Assembly: GCA_014529385.2 (NCBI GenBank)
Contig: CM043945.1
Coordinates: forward strand, 93,386,112-93,450,111
DNA from: Adiantum capillus-veneris
Lineage: Eukaryota > Streptophyta > Polypodiopsida > Polypodiales > Pteridaceae
Length of the DNA stretch: 64,000 bases
Reading direction: 5' to 3'
The stretch's first letter is position 1. Each line of letters starts with the position of its first letter. This document shows, piece after piece, positions 41,908-53,485 of the stretch. A program made the position numbers and the translations under genes. The notes beneath the pieces were generated by a model, which saw nothing but the letters and a program-made list of their open reading frames with translations, searched no databases and was not told the DNA's origin.

Positions 41908-43805
41908 GATACAAAAATCTTCCTATGATGTATCTCCATTTCCTACAACCCAAAACCCTTTTCACCACATTCACACAGGCTTCTTAGTGCTTCACCATTC
42001 AATTTTTTCTTTAGGTAAAATTTCATATTTGATTTGGTCTTTCACATTTCCATAGATGTCTATTGAAGGATTTCCTATTTTCAAAGGGGTTTTGGATCCC
42101 TATAAGTTCATAGTGGCTCTTCATGAATTTTTGAGATTCACCCTATGGCCATTTTCCCATAGGCTATCACTTGAACCATTTTATGGCTTGTCATCTAATC
42201 TATTATTATGTATGTTGATTTCCTTGAACTCAAGACTCTGTGAACATAGAGACACATTACTACCCTTGAAAAATCTCTTAGATCAAGCTTAGTTCCTTTG
42301 ATATTACAAGATCTAAAATATACCTTGTGGTCAAAGGGCCGTAGGCTCTCAACATTCTCATATTATGTCCTAGTAGAAACCCTATGACCACAAGGCCATA
42401 TGTTAAAGGAACATAGGCTCAACAGGATCATATTATGTCCTAGTGGACCCCTATGACCACAAGTCCATCTGCCCCCATCGGTCATCTACCTAGACATGCA
42501 TCTTTAGTTCATCATGTTTGAAAAATCCATAATGGCTTTGGAGACCCTCTCACCACATATCACTTCATAGTCACTTGTGGACACATTCCTCTCAAGTTAC
42601 AAGATTTGATGCATGCCTTTTGTCCAGAGGACCATAGGCTCCCAACATGTTTATACTATGCCTTGGTAGACACCCTATGATCACAATTCCATATGCTACA
42701 CCCACATCCTTCATCTATGTTAACTTCATGTTTGTAAAACCCGTAATGCCTTGGGTGATATCATATGGACAAAGGGCCATAGGCTCCCTAGATGTTCAAG
42801 GTGACTTTTACTCAAGGTTCTTAAGAGTCTATTATTGACACATGTCCATAGTAAAGCTATATTCCATATTGTAACTCATGCTTGGACCTAGAGGTATTCC
42901 CTTAACATTTTAGTGACGCACCACTCTCTTCAATTTCATTTTGCACAAATGTCATATGGTCATCGGCCCACAGGTTTCCTGAGTGCTCCAAAAAATTCTC
43001 CTTATGTTTCTTAGAGTTCACCCAAAGCCACATGACCATATATATCATATATTCATATCAACTCTTATTCTTGGACTCTAACCATTGACATGGTGTTTCA
43101 CATCTCCATGGCTAGGTTTTTACAAATGAAGTGTGGCCAAAGGGCCATAGGCTCCTCATGGTTTCAGTCTATCTATTCATTGTCGAGAGTCCTTAGAGGG
43201 CCCTAGTATACTTCAATGGATAGATCAACATAATTCATCCTCACCCTGTTGCCAATTTGCACCCAAATGACCACATGTTTATACTATGTCTTGGTAGTCA
43301 CCTGTGACCCACAAGGCCATAGACTCCCTCCACAATTCTTCTACCTAGACATGCATCCTTAACATCATGTTTGGGAAATTTACAAAAATACTTGGGAGAC
43401 CCTTTGGCCACAAAAACTTGAGGTTTTACTTTAATATTCTAATTGAACAACTGTCTTTTCAATTTATCTCCTCACAGATGCCTATGGCCAAAGGGCCATA
43501 GGCTCCCTATATGCTCTAAGTTAGTTTTCCTTATGGTTTGTAACAATCACCTATGGGCATATAGCCATAGATAACCTATATCCCTATCATCTCTTATGCT
43601 TGTACTTGAACCTTCGACATGGTGTTCCACACCTCCTAGGAATGCTCTTCACAAATGTCCTGTGGCCAAAGGGACATAGGCTTATCTTAGTTTCAACGTG
43701 TCTATGTATACCATGTCTTGTGAGTATCCTAGTATAAGTAAGTTTGGAATGGTCATATGTCATTTGGTATTGAGGACACCCTATGGCCAAATGGTCATAG
43801 ATACA
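41908..43805. repeat. Degenerate satellite, about 175-bp monomer, 527-bp higher-order period
   Basis: The keyword CTATGGCCAAAGGGCCATAGG recurs with changes near 42141, 42323, 42620, 42763, 42955, 43133, 43303, 43482, 43661 and 43781. Many intervals are between 170 and 190 bp. Longer matches link 42955 with 43482 and 43133 with 43661, each 527 bp apart, giving a three-monomer higher-order unit. The strand of transcription, if any, is unknown. Non-coding. Confidence 0.75.
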
Positions 43806-43834
43806 TTCTCACCGCTTTGAAACATTTTTAAACA

Positions 43835-44620
43835 ATGGTATTTGTTGCAACATTGGAAATGGGCCCCAAGGTGACTGCCAAGATGGCTTCTAAGAGAAAT
43901 TCCATTGAGAAACTATTCCCCATTGATGGCACTGGAGAGAACCCTGTGTCTTGGTACATGGATTTTTTCTTGACTGAAGGGGACTTTACAAGCAAGATAC
44001 ACTTTTCTTATGCAGTAGAGGATGGGTCTTTCAAAATTGTGGAGCTATTGAAAGCTTTAAAGAAAACACATAAGGCATGGACACGGTCCCTTGCAATAAG
44101 GTGACTACATGGAAACCAATCATATATTGTAGATACTATGCCATTTCAATGTGAGAAATTAAACAAGAAGGAAGAGGATACTACCATGTTGAAAACAATT
44201 TGGCTATTAGATAAGGTAGACAATGGTGAAGAATACACAACTATAAACTTTATTGAAGCTTTTGAAAGGGTCATGGATTATTTATCACAAGGTGGAGAGA
44301 AGAAGAAGAGAACAAAGAAAGTAATGTCAAAGAGCTAGAAGGAGATATGAAGCCAATAAAATTACAACTAAAAAAATGTAGAGAAAGACTTAGTTGTGGT
44401 AGACACACCTTTTCCTATGGAAGGAGTATCACCAACTCCAATTTTTGTAGAACCTAATCCACATGCCCTTTTAGATGCTATTGTTCAACCTGAGGAAGAA
44501 GTCTTGGATAAGCAATTGAAAAGACGTATAAGCAAGGTCTTGATGGATATGTGAGTATTGAAGAGTACTCCAAATTTCAAGTGCAGTTTGCAATGTTGAT
44601 TTTAGTGGAGTTATGTGAAC
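43835..44620 (+). pseudogene. Decayed coding sequence of unknown family
   Basis: Successive plus-strand segments read ENPVSWYMDFFLTEGDFTSK, FKIVELLKALKKTHKAWTRS, LLDKVDNGEEYTTINFIEAF and, near 44420, PMEGVSPTPIFVEPNPHALL. Amino-acid composition looks protein-like, but stops and frame changes interrupt it and I do not recognise the family. It follows the satellite directly. A lost retroelement gag or captured gene piece is possible. Confidence 0.35.
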
Positions 44621-46990
44621 CTGCTCCAATGTAGTACACATGTAGACCGTTATCAAAAAAATATGTTTTATATTTGGTAAAATAGTTTGTTGGGCATCCA
44701 CGGCCTAATTCCAATGTCATTGAATTAATTCCATTTGGTCCAAAAACTAATCAACCATTTCCATACAATAAGATTGAATTTGAGAAGGTGGAACAATATC
44801 ACTACTAGATCTTATAAGGGTGACACTCAATCATGGCTACAAGATTATTTTAACGTAATCTAAATGACAAGAACAAATAAAGAAAATCATACTATGCAAG
44901 GGGATTAGCACGAATTGTGGTGATTGACCTGTAGATGTTCTTGTAGTTAGAATTTCAAGGATGGAGAATATTGAGATTCAAAAAATAATGAAGGAACAAC
45001 CCTATGTAGAGATTTTGAAGCATGCTAGAGGCCAATGGTTGGCTTACAAGTGCCCACAAAAGCCAAAGGTTGGAGTGCTAAGTGACCATGAGTCAAGAGC
45101 ACTGGAATGTAAGCAATAAAAGAAAAATTTCTTTTATGGATGATATGTTTGATCTAGTCTTTTGGAAACTAGCCCTTTTTGGAATATTGCTTGTGAATTA
45201 TAGGCTTTATAGGTCTAACAAAGATCACCTTTAATAACAAAACTTTTGCTACGAGGGATGCATACGTGGTCTTGTATACTCAAGGCATTTATACAAGTGG
45301 ACATCCATTCTTCTAGAAGCATCTTAAAGTAGTCGGGAGACAATAGACCACATCAATGTTTCAACGCTTAAGGGGGCTAGAAGACAAAGATGTTCAAGTC
45401 CTACAATAGGAGCTTGTTGACGGGAAGATTTCAAATTGGTAGATCACAAGGAGATGATGGATCTTGAAGAAAGGTCCAAGGACATAAAGCAAGGAAAGTG
45501 ATCAACAAGGAGATGACAAAGATGTTCTAGGATAAAGACTCCAAAGTTGAGTTGTTTGTCCCAGTTGTCCTAGATTTGGTTCACTTGGTTTAGTGATGTT
45601 GTTTACTCTTGCAGATTGTAGAGCCATTTTATGCATATGTGAGCATCAGTTTTGACATTGCATTTGATCATGGTTTTCATGATTGTGTAGTGGTCAGATA
45701 ATCTCCCACTTTGCTGACAGTTTGACATGATTTATGGTTGAGATTTTGCCTAAGATTTTTCTTAGTTTACAAGGGAGACTCCGCCAAATTTCTCCCAAGA
45801 TTTCTCACCATAGTTTCCTTGGCATCCATATGGAAGATATGTGTGATAGCTCAGAGTGGACATTGATGACTCTTGAGAGACAATGGTCTTGTAGTTGCAG
45901 ATATATGCGATGTTGACATTGTTATCACACAAGGGCACATTAGGCGCCCTTGTTTAAGATGTATGAGGCAGAAGTGGAGATGTATGTGAGATGCAAATGA
46001 TGTTTTGACACATGCTAGAGCGGTGGCTTCATATGCCAGTGACAATGATGTTACATTTTCCTTTATCATATTTCTTGCTTACATGTCTTTGAGAGGTGAC
46101 ACTTCTCCCCGTTAATTTTGCTAGATGATGATGTAGTTTTCCATGTCACCACATCATGAGTGGTTCAACACATTGGTTTGGTTGTTTATACTTGGCGATG
46201 GTTTGGCGTTTGACATTGCAAGTGCAGGGGATCTTTTCTTGTCATTACCCAGGGGTGCATCCTGTACGCTAGGATATGTGTGCTATGTTTCTCAGCTGAA
46301 ATAGATCTTGATCTCAGTGAGATAGCTAGGAGATTGTGGGTGTCAGGAACTACTTAGAGTATAGTCTTTCAAGATGCATTGTGGATTACTAGTGATTTCC
46401 AGGTAATCCATCAGTGGCTTGGTATATTCTATGCATGTATTTGAGGTATGAGATGAAATGGTCTTGGTTTTGTTGCTAGCATGCGTTGAGCAAGAGACAA
46501 GACGTGTCTCCTTTGTGGGTGAGATCCATCATGCTCACAAAGAGAATTAGCTGTGCAGGATGTGCCAATGGACTCTATAGAGATAGAGGTAGAGCGAAAG
46601 TGCTCTAGTGAGACACAACAAGTATCATCAAAGTTTGTGCAGACAAAAGTTGAGCAAATATACTCCTTAGAGACACAATGGATGAGAGGGACATAGCCAC
46701 ATCCCAATGTTGGCGATGTCACATCCATACGTGATGAGTAGTCTTGATGATGCAGTGCATACATATCGCATAGGAAAGGCTAGTACAATCAGGTTTGCAA
46801 AAATTTTGAAGGTGTTTGGGCATATCATGTACGACCTACTAGTATCGAGACCCGACCTAACAGCTACAATGGGAGCATTTGTAGAAGGGATTGTCAATTC
46901 TATAGTGCTTGACACTAGCATGATTCATTTTGGAGCTTTGTATACCATACAGAGTTGTCTGAAGGATTAACATGCAAGCTCTAGCATGGT
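44621..46990. other. No recognisable gene
   Basis: Short protein-like stretches occur on the plus strand, for example around 45000-45110 (MKEQPYVEILKHARGQWLAY) and 46737-46970 (DDAVHTYRIGKASTIRFAKI). None matches a family I know and frames are short. The latter lies just before a copia-type purine tract, so it may be the decayed end of a retroelement pol. Confidence 0.35.
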
Positions 46991-46994
46991 ACAC

Positions 46995-47461
46995 ACATTC
47001 ATCTACCACTAGTACCAATATTGCTACATGTAGATCAAGTGAGCGAGCCAATGGGTGTAGGTTGAGAGAGTCTCTCACCTATTCTCTTATACATAATACT
47101 AGTTCATCTAGCAATACCACTTATTGGCACATTCACCTTTAAGTGGGAGATTATTAGGTTAAAGGCATTGTGCCTTTGCCACCTGAGTCTGAACATCCAA
47201 TGTCCGGCCACCCATTGACCACAGTAACCACATTCACCTACCACTGGTACCAATATTGCTACATGTAGATTGACTGAGCGAGCCAATGGGTGTAGGTTGA
47301 GAGAGTCTCTCACCTGTTATCTTATACATAATACTAGTTCATCTAGCAATACCACTTATCGACACGTTTAACTTTAAGTGGGAGATTGTTGGGGTAAAGG
47401 CATTGTGCCTTTGCCCGGGTCCGAACATCCAATGTCCGGCTGCCCATTGACCACACTAACC
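46995..47461 (+). repeat. Tandem duplication of about 235 bp spanning an LTR start
   Basis: Unit one 46995-47229 and unit two 47230-47461, both starting ACATTCA-CTACCACT and ending CATTGACCACA-TAACC. Each includes the copia-type purine tract TTTAAGTGGGAGATT and the first about 75 bp of an LTR (TGTTGGGGTAAAGGC in unit two, TATTAGGTTAAAGGC in unit one). Confidence 0.85.
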
Positions 47462-47795
47462 TTATTCTTTATATACAAAAGAATAAGGAGTTCCTCATAT
47501 CTTGGAGGCTTGCTCCACCCACACAGAACTATTTCTCATCTTCTTTATCCCGCATCACACGGTTCACACGCACTCTGTGCACCATTCACTCTTTCAATTG
47601 GTGTCAAAACCTTTAAGTGGAAGATTGTTGGGTAAAATTTGGTGTGCCTCTTACCCCGTCAGAGACGCCGCCAGAGGTGTCTAACCACCCATCACTTGTA
47701 CACACCTTATTTTTTACTAGATAGAAGAATAAGGGGCTTTCTCACATATTATGGTGAGCTGCTCCACCCACATCTTGTGTTTTCTCTCTCTCTCT

Positions 47796-47846
<51 letters not shown>

Positions 47847-47891
47847 TCTCTCTCTCCGCACATGCATTGTAATTGAAATCGCACACTCACA
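47387..47891 (+). mobile_element. Very compact TRIM-like element
   Basis: LTR one is 47387-47596 (TGTTGGGGTAAAGG to ACTCTTTCA). It is followed by a primer site TTGGTGTCAAAACC (47598-47611), then immediately the purine tract AAGTGGAAGAT (47615-47625), then a second LTR starting TGTTGGGTAAAATT at 47626. The interior is only 29 bp. The second LTR aligns in outline (TGTTGGG-TAAA, CCTTATT, AGAATAAGG, GCTCCACCCACA) but is diverged and has gained a (CT)n tract (47782-47844). No coding capacity. Confidence 0.6.
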
Positions 47892-47961
47892 CAAAATTCT
47901 CAAACTATGAGCACGTCTACCTGCAAACACTATGTAATGAGTCCAATTGATGAAAGCTTAG

Positions 47962-48250
47962 TGTTGGGTATGCAAGACCAATTGTGGTCTAGTTTGTCTG
48001 GTGTCTAGCCTGTGGGAATTGCCTCATAAGGCATGCATGTAAGAGAAGTAGTTTGCATGGCATGGCCACCTTTATATTAAGATTTTGTAAACAAAAAACA
48101 CACTCTCTCAATATACATAGCGTGTCTTTGTTTCCTTGTTGTGTTGAATCTCTCTCTCCTCTCTCGTTCATCACCCTCCTTGCCTTGCACGTGCATGCTG
48201 TGGGATGCATGTCTAACCTCACCATCCTATCTTATTGTAGTATTAGTGAG
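47962..48250 (+). repeat. Possible further LTR
   Basis: Starts TGTTGGGTATGCAAGACC after AAAGCTTAG and has a TTATATTAAG box at 48070. The end is not clear. Weak evidence; listed because it sits in a run of LTR-like starts. Confidence 0.3.
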
Positions 48251-48379
48251 AGCCATGATTAATTTGTCAATCCATGGGATGAAGCTGGCTCGACTAGTAC
48301 ATAGAGGCTATAAGAGGTTGTCAATCTCTCGGAAAACAACTAACAACTTGCATCTAAAGCTACACTCAAGTGACTGAAA

Positions 48380-49107
48380 TCACCAAAAGCCAATCGCTCA
48401 TCGACAAACAAATCACATCCGTTACAGCATCAAATAACATCCAAACGTAACAAAACTTCTAGGAAATATTTGTAAGACCTAAGCACACATGCTTATGGTC
48501 TCAAACCCCACTTTAGGTCAAGTTCCAAAATCACGATTATTAACAGTAGTGGATTTTTCATCTAGTCGTTTTTGACCCAGAATGCATCTAAATGCTTAGC
48601 AATGATGCCCCAATACCCTGCCTATGCGTAGTTTTCAATTTAAAAGTGTAAATTCCTAGTTATGATGAAATTAGGCTGCAGGTCAGTGATGCCAAAAGTT
48701 ACGAAATACCGTGAACTGCTTACATCAATGCGTAGAGCTCTTACCTGCGGTTGCAATGCAACAAACACAATTGCAATGTGACAACCGGGGAGGGAACATG
48801 AAGCATGAGAAGCAGAGGAGTGAGTGCCGTTAGCTCATGTTGTGTATTTCTTATCCAAAACTTATAAAAAAGTTACAAAAATTGGCTTTTATACTTTAGC
48901 CAAGGCTTGGGGTAGTCAAAACTAATAATCTGGAGTTCTACCAAAGCAGGGCAATGACTGGCTGATACAATTTGGAAGCTTGTAGCCCCGGCTCATGAAT
49001 TACAGAGTTTATCCCAGAAATTAGGAGTATTCTTGATTTATCAAAATAATAATTGTTTTACAAAGAGAACTCCGAAAAATGGTATCTGTGCTAGCTTGCT
49101 TCTAACA
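48380..49107 (-). repeat. 3' LTR of a minus-strand element with unrecognised ORFs
   Basis: On the minus strand it begins TGTTAGAAGCAAGC at 49107, right after a purine tract, and has a TATAAAAGCC box near 48890. The far end is not defined; 48380 is approximate. It includes AAATCACGATTATTAAC at about 48529-48545, resembling the palindromic sites at 52.9-53.5 kb, and a GTTTTTGACCC word shared with that region. This suggests the two are LTRs of one element. Confidence 0.5.
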
Positions 49108-49122
49108 TTCCCCCCCTCCTCG
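49108..49122 (-). promoter_or_regulatory. Polypurine tract of the unrecognised element
   Basis: The plus strand reads TTCCCCCCCTCCTCG, a purine run on the minus strand directly before the LTR start, the usual plus-strand primer position in LTR elements. Confidence 0.65.
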
Positions 49123-49146
49123 CCTGTGTCGTCCCTTGACACAACT

Positions 49147-51949
49147 TTATGGGCTGAAATAATGTTTGGGTTGACGGTTGTTAAGGCGGTCTTTAAGCGC
49201 AGCCAGTGCCTTCTGGTATTTGATTTTTCTTTCTTTGTCTGGCACTTGCAGAAATTGCATGGTCACTCTATTCTTCAGCTCCACCACTGAGTAGCCTACA
49301 AATTTGAATGTAATGTTGCTGATCACCGGTGCAAATATCTTCGTTCGCCAAGTGAACAATCCAGTGTAGAAAGCTTCTTCAAATGCCAACATATTGCTTG
49401 ATGGTAAGAACAGACATCTGGCATAGAAGCCGTAAAGGATTTCTTTTGGAGGTTGCCCACTCAGATCATAGCATAAGCCTTTGTGATCTTCTAAAAATGA
49501 CATCCATGGGGCTCCTGCTTGCTCAGGCTCATTAAAAGCTTGGATGAATGTGAGCAACATTCTGTAGATTTTAAATAACGTTGTGCAGGAGAGTTCCGGT
49601 AGAATCTTGAAGAAAGACATGGCGTCCGTTAGGGTTTTCACCATGTATTCCTCTGTTGCTTGTCCTCTCTCTGGAGCTGGCAATCTGGGGTAGTTAATCC
49701 AAGTTGGCCTCTTCTTTGTTAGTGCTTCATGCTCTTGCCATGTCCTTACTCTGGGGTACATGACAAAATGTGGGATCTCTTTGTAGGGCTGCAGGTGCGC
49801 TTGTGAACAGAATCAGATATCTCGAATTCTTGTTCAGCCAGCTTAACATCCACTTTGGGTGGTCTTTATCTGTGCCATCTTCTTGCATGTCTTTGTACAG
49901 CCTCTCTTACCTGTAGTAATTCCACTTTGATGAGAGGGTATGGCAGGGATTGCTGATGCCATTGCGCATTAATGTGATTGGGAGTGAGTTGAGTGATGTT
50001 GACAAAGTGTAGAACTCTCAACTCCTACTCCATTGCGGTTTTACACTACTCATCCACCTCTTGGGTGATCTTCTCTTTCGGTGCATCCTCCTCAGCTTTT
50101 GACAGCTGGACCATTGGCACTGTGTCTGCATCTATGTGTGAATCTGGAAATCCTCTTTATCACTCGGCTCTACTGTGGACTGTGTCTCAAACTCAACAAA
50201 TGAGACCGAGGGTATGTGTATCTGTGGTGGCTCTGAAGTGCCTGCCTCTTCCTACATGTCCGGTTTTCCATCTCTGAGGAGTTAGTTAACTCTTTTGAGC
50301 TCTGCTATTTCTTTCAGGAGCTCTTCTTCTCTCTGGACCCGTATCAGTGCCAAGTCCCTGCGCTGTGATTGCTCCAGCTTTCACTCTAACTCAAGGTCCT
50401 TGTTCTTCTTTTCTAGTGCCTTGTACACTTCATCGATCCCTTTGATCGAGGCCACGGTTGGATTTTAGCTTATTTGCCATAAGAAGATTGCCTGATCATT
50501 GATTTTTTGTTCAGTGTACTTTAACGAGGCATTTGCAACATCTGATTGCACTTGAACTTTTTGAGCTGACAGGGACGTCGTAAGAAGTTCATTGGTAACT
50601 TTTATCAGCTGCTCGTCTTTTGCTTTCGGATAACTTGGTGAGCAGATCACCTAACTCCTCCATTTCTTTTTGCTGTCTATCTCTAGCTAGCTGATGCTGT
50701 TCAGCTTCTGTCTTCATTTCCTGCACTTGCCTCTGAAGATCGGTGATGAAAGTCATCCTATCTTCTAACTCTCCTTGGAGAGCGTCAATCACCATCTCAA
50801 GCTCTTTGGCCTTTGTGCTGCGGCTTAGTGCTGTTGAACGGAGTCTCTCCGTCATGTCTTGCATTTGCCTTGCATATTTGTTTACTTGTAATATTACCTC
50901 ATCGTTTGAATGTCAATCCTCTTGTCCTACCAGCTGAGATGTGCCTGCGGCCTCATGTGTGTCTTTCTGCTGCGTCATAGCTGCTGGTTCTTCTTGCGTG
51001 GTGGTAGAGGGTTGGTCTTTTGCTTTGTCATTTTGAGGCCTTGTTGCCTCGGTGGTTTCTGGCTGGGTGGAAGTAGAGGGTGCTAGTCCAGATCTTGTTA
51101 TCTCTTTTGGTGCCGGACTCACTTCCTTCTCTGGCTCGGTTCTTTATCTTGTGCAATGGTAGCCTTTTTTTCTGGCTCTTCTCCTTTATCAGCCTCTTGT
51201 GGAGATTCACTTGCCTTTTTCTCTTCAGGATTTTGAGTAGCTGTGGCGGCTTCCTCTTGTTCAATCTCTGCTTCTTTCTCTTTTTGTATCTCGTGTTGCT
51301 CAGCCTCTTGTGTGAATCCTGTTTCTTTGTTGGACTCAGATTCATCGGTCTTCTCTTTCTCAGGTGATGGTGGTGGGCTTGGCATGGGATGGTCTTGTTG
51401 TTCTGTAGGTGGTGAGGTGGGTCTGGGAGACTCGTAACCTTGTTCTTGTGCCTCTTCTCTAGCCGTCTCCTCAGCTTGTCTCTGTTCCACCGCCTCTTTG
51501 GCTTTCCTTGCCACGTCTTGTGCTTCCTTCAGCTTGAGGGCTTCAGTTTCTTGGTACATTTTGTCCAAACGCTCTGTCGGATATTCAGCCTCTTTTCTTG
51601 TATTTTGCTTCGTCCTTGGGCCTTTAAGTCCAGTAAGCACCCATTTCCTTGGGTCCTTCCCTTGTGCTTGTCTACTGCGCTGGTAGGCTTGTTTCTCTCT
51701 TTCAAAGCGTGCTTGTTTTTGTGCAGGCTCTTCTTGGTGGGCGGCCAAAACTTTTCTTTTCATTTCTTCTCTACGAGCTCTCTTTTCCTCGTTATCCGAG
51801 CTCTCACTGCTGTGCCTTTCCATTGAGCTGTCAGTTGATTCTTCATCGGATTTATACGATCTCTTTCCTGACCTTGTAGCTCTTGGAGATGGTTGTGCTG
51901 CCAATATCCATGTATTTTGATCAGGAGCAGGTGGTAAATTGTCAGCCAT
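49147..51949 (-). pseudogene. ORF b of unrecognised LTR-type element (about 930 codons)
   Basis: It starts MADNLPPAPDQNTW at 51949. In order: a charged Glu/Lys/Gln-rich part with DEESTDSSMERHSSESSDNE and a long KEAxDxARKAKEAxEQRQ helix; a Pro-rich patch; a Thr/Gln-rich linker (50913-51122); a heptad-rich coiled coil (50589-50864, for example ELEMVIDALQGELEDRM); and a folded-looking C-terminal domain (49147-49761) with FFKILPELSC, LCYDLSGQPPKEI and LLPSSNM-like blocks. Frame changes near 51119, 50600 and 49800 and a stop at 50913 break it. No polymerase, protease or integrase motif is visible. I do not recognise the family. Confidence 0.55.
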
Positions 51950-52638
51950 GGTATGCTATCCTCGTCAAGAATTCTGGCGCACTTAAGTAAGTGATTTTGC
52001 CTTCTTTCTTGGTGCCCTTCAAGGTGGTCAGGACGTATTGGGCGTGTTCCACTGGTTGTCGACTTGAGAACTTGAGTGAATGTGGTGGCAACTACGTGAT
52101 TTGGTGCAGTGCACCTTGGTGGCCTTTTTGCCAAAAAATGGAAGTGCTGGTAGTACACGCGGATTGGCTCTTCCACTTGTTTGTGAATTAAATCGGCAAA
52201 GGTGGCTGCGGCAGTTTCCTTGGTAAAAGTTCCTACTATTTTCCTGTCCCTTGCTCTCATGGTCATTCCTTCTATGGGCAGTCTGAGGGCCTCTGCCACT
52301 ATATCTTTAGTTATTACTACGTCGACCATGTTCCCTTGGGGGACAGTGATCTGTGCATTTCCATCTTCTTTAATGGTGGATAAAAGCTCGTAAGCTTTCT
52401 GAAAATCCACTCCGCAAGGCTCCTGTTCGTAGAAATCCCTGAGTCCTAGACTGCGGTTAGCCTCTTTGGTCTCTGGCTTTGCGGCTACATCATAGACTTC
52501 CTTTGGTAAGAGTTGCAACTCCACTTGATGTTCCTCTTCACTTTTGAACCTGTTGGTGAAGACTGTGGTATGATGCTCTTCTAGCTGTTCTTTGGAGAGA
52601 TAATCTGCCTTGGCGGCTTTGACTGATTTTGGATCCAA
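51942..52638 (-). pseudogene. ORF a of unrecognised LTR-type element (about 230 codons)
   Basis: Starts MDPKSVKAAKADYLSKEQ and continues SLGLRDFYEQEPCGVDFQKA, DVVITKDIVAEALRLPIEGM and PIRVYYQHFHFLAKRPPRCT. After a one-base frame change near 52070 it reads VEHAQYVLTTLKGTKKEGK and ends YHG-stop. The stop overlaps the ATG of ORF b (ATGGCTGA at 51949-51942), a typical coupled arrangement. The domain might be a gag-like or plant-transposon-associated fold, but I cannot assign it. Confidence 0.5.
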
Positions 52639-52897
52639 CTGATATGCGGGCAGTTCCTATAGCTTTTCCTTTTGGTTGAGCTTCTTCTTGGCCCTCTCTG
52701 ATGCTTGCATGGCTCCTGTTTAGTGAATAGAGTGCAAAGTTAGCAGATTTGTTGAAATTTTCTCTGAAATGTCCTTTAGTCTAAAATGCTGACAATTTTG
52801 GTCCACTTTGCTTCATATCAAATTTTGAACAAGGATAGATGCATAAAAACATGCAAGGAACAAAACTGTAAAGTCAAAACAAATATTTGCAACCAAA

Positions 52898-52919
52898 GTA
52901 AATAATCGCGATTATTTAC
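52898..52919. repeat. Palindromic site 1 (22 nt, perfect)
   Basis: Perfect inverted repeat centred on AATAATCGCGATTATT (52901-52916), extended by GTA/TAC on the sides. Confidence 0.9.
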
Positions 52920-53180
52920 AGCTGAGCAAAATTTTCAACTTTTTGAAAACTTGGCTTCATAGGCTTGAAGCATATACCAATTACATGCTCTTGGTGGAAT
53001 ATGGGCTAGTTTGGATGCATAGGGTGAAAATGGTACCAGATTTTGACTTCAGGTCTCTGAAACAATAGATATAAAAGAAATTTGATATTTTGGGCTCCAA
53101 ATTGATACAAACTTGGCTAGTGGGCTTAACACATCATGTATGATGGCAAAATATCAAAACTCCCCATTTTTGACCCGAAA

Positions 53181-53202
53181 GTAAATAATCGCGATTATTA
53201 AC
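53181..53202. repeat. Palindromic site 2
   Basis: Core AATAATCGCGATTATT at 53184-53199, exactly 283 bp after site 1; outer bases nearly symmetric. Confidence 0.9.
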
Positions 53203-53463
53203 TTTTCTTCCAAAATTAACATTTTTTGGTACAAACTGGTTCTAGGCATTGTATAGATCCTGTATATGAGAGAAAGGTGATTTGGATCAAGAAATGTTGT
53301 CCATAACCCAAAATTTGGCTTGCAAAGACTTTTTTGCGTTTTTTGATAATTTTCCAAGTAATGGGTGGTCATTTTGGCTTATACTTGAGTTTTGGCATGT
53401 AATAGGTGTGTATACATGATAGGTGAGGTGAAGTGACAATTTCCAAGCAAAAATGATGCAAAA

Positions 53464-53485
53464 GTAAATAATCATGATTATTTTC
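53464..53485. repeat. Palindromic site 3
   Basis: Core AATAATCATGATTATT at 53467-53482, again exactly 283 bp on. CG has changed to AT in the centre yet the palindrome is kept. Confidence 0.9.

Noticed and set aside
37640-43805. CRISPR-like regularly spaced repeats
   Set aside because: Repeats are degenerate, about 175 bp, with no short conserved repeat and unique spacer pattern, in plant nuclear DNA.
51080-51900. Plus-strand open frames rich in Leu, Phe and Ser (51080, 51243, 51440)
   Set aside because: They are antisense shadows of the Lys/Glu-rich ORF b on the minus strand.
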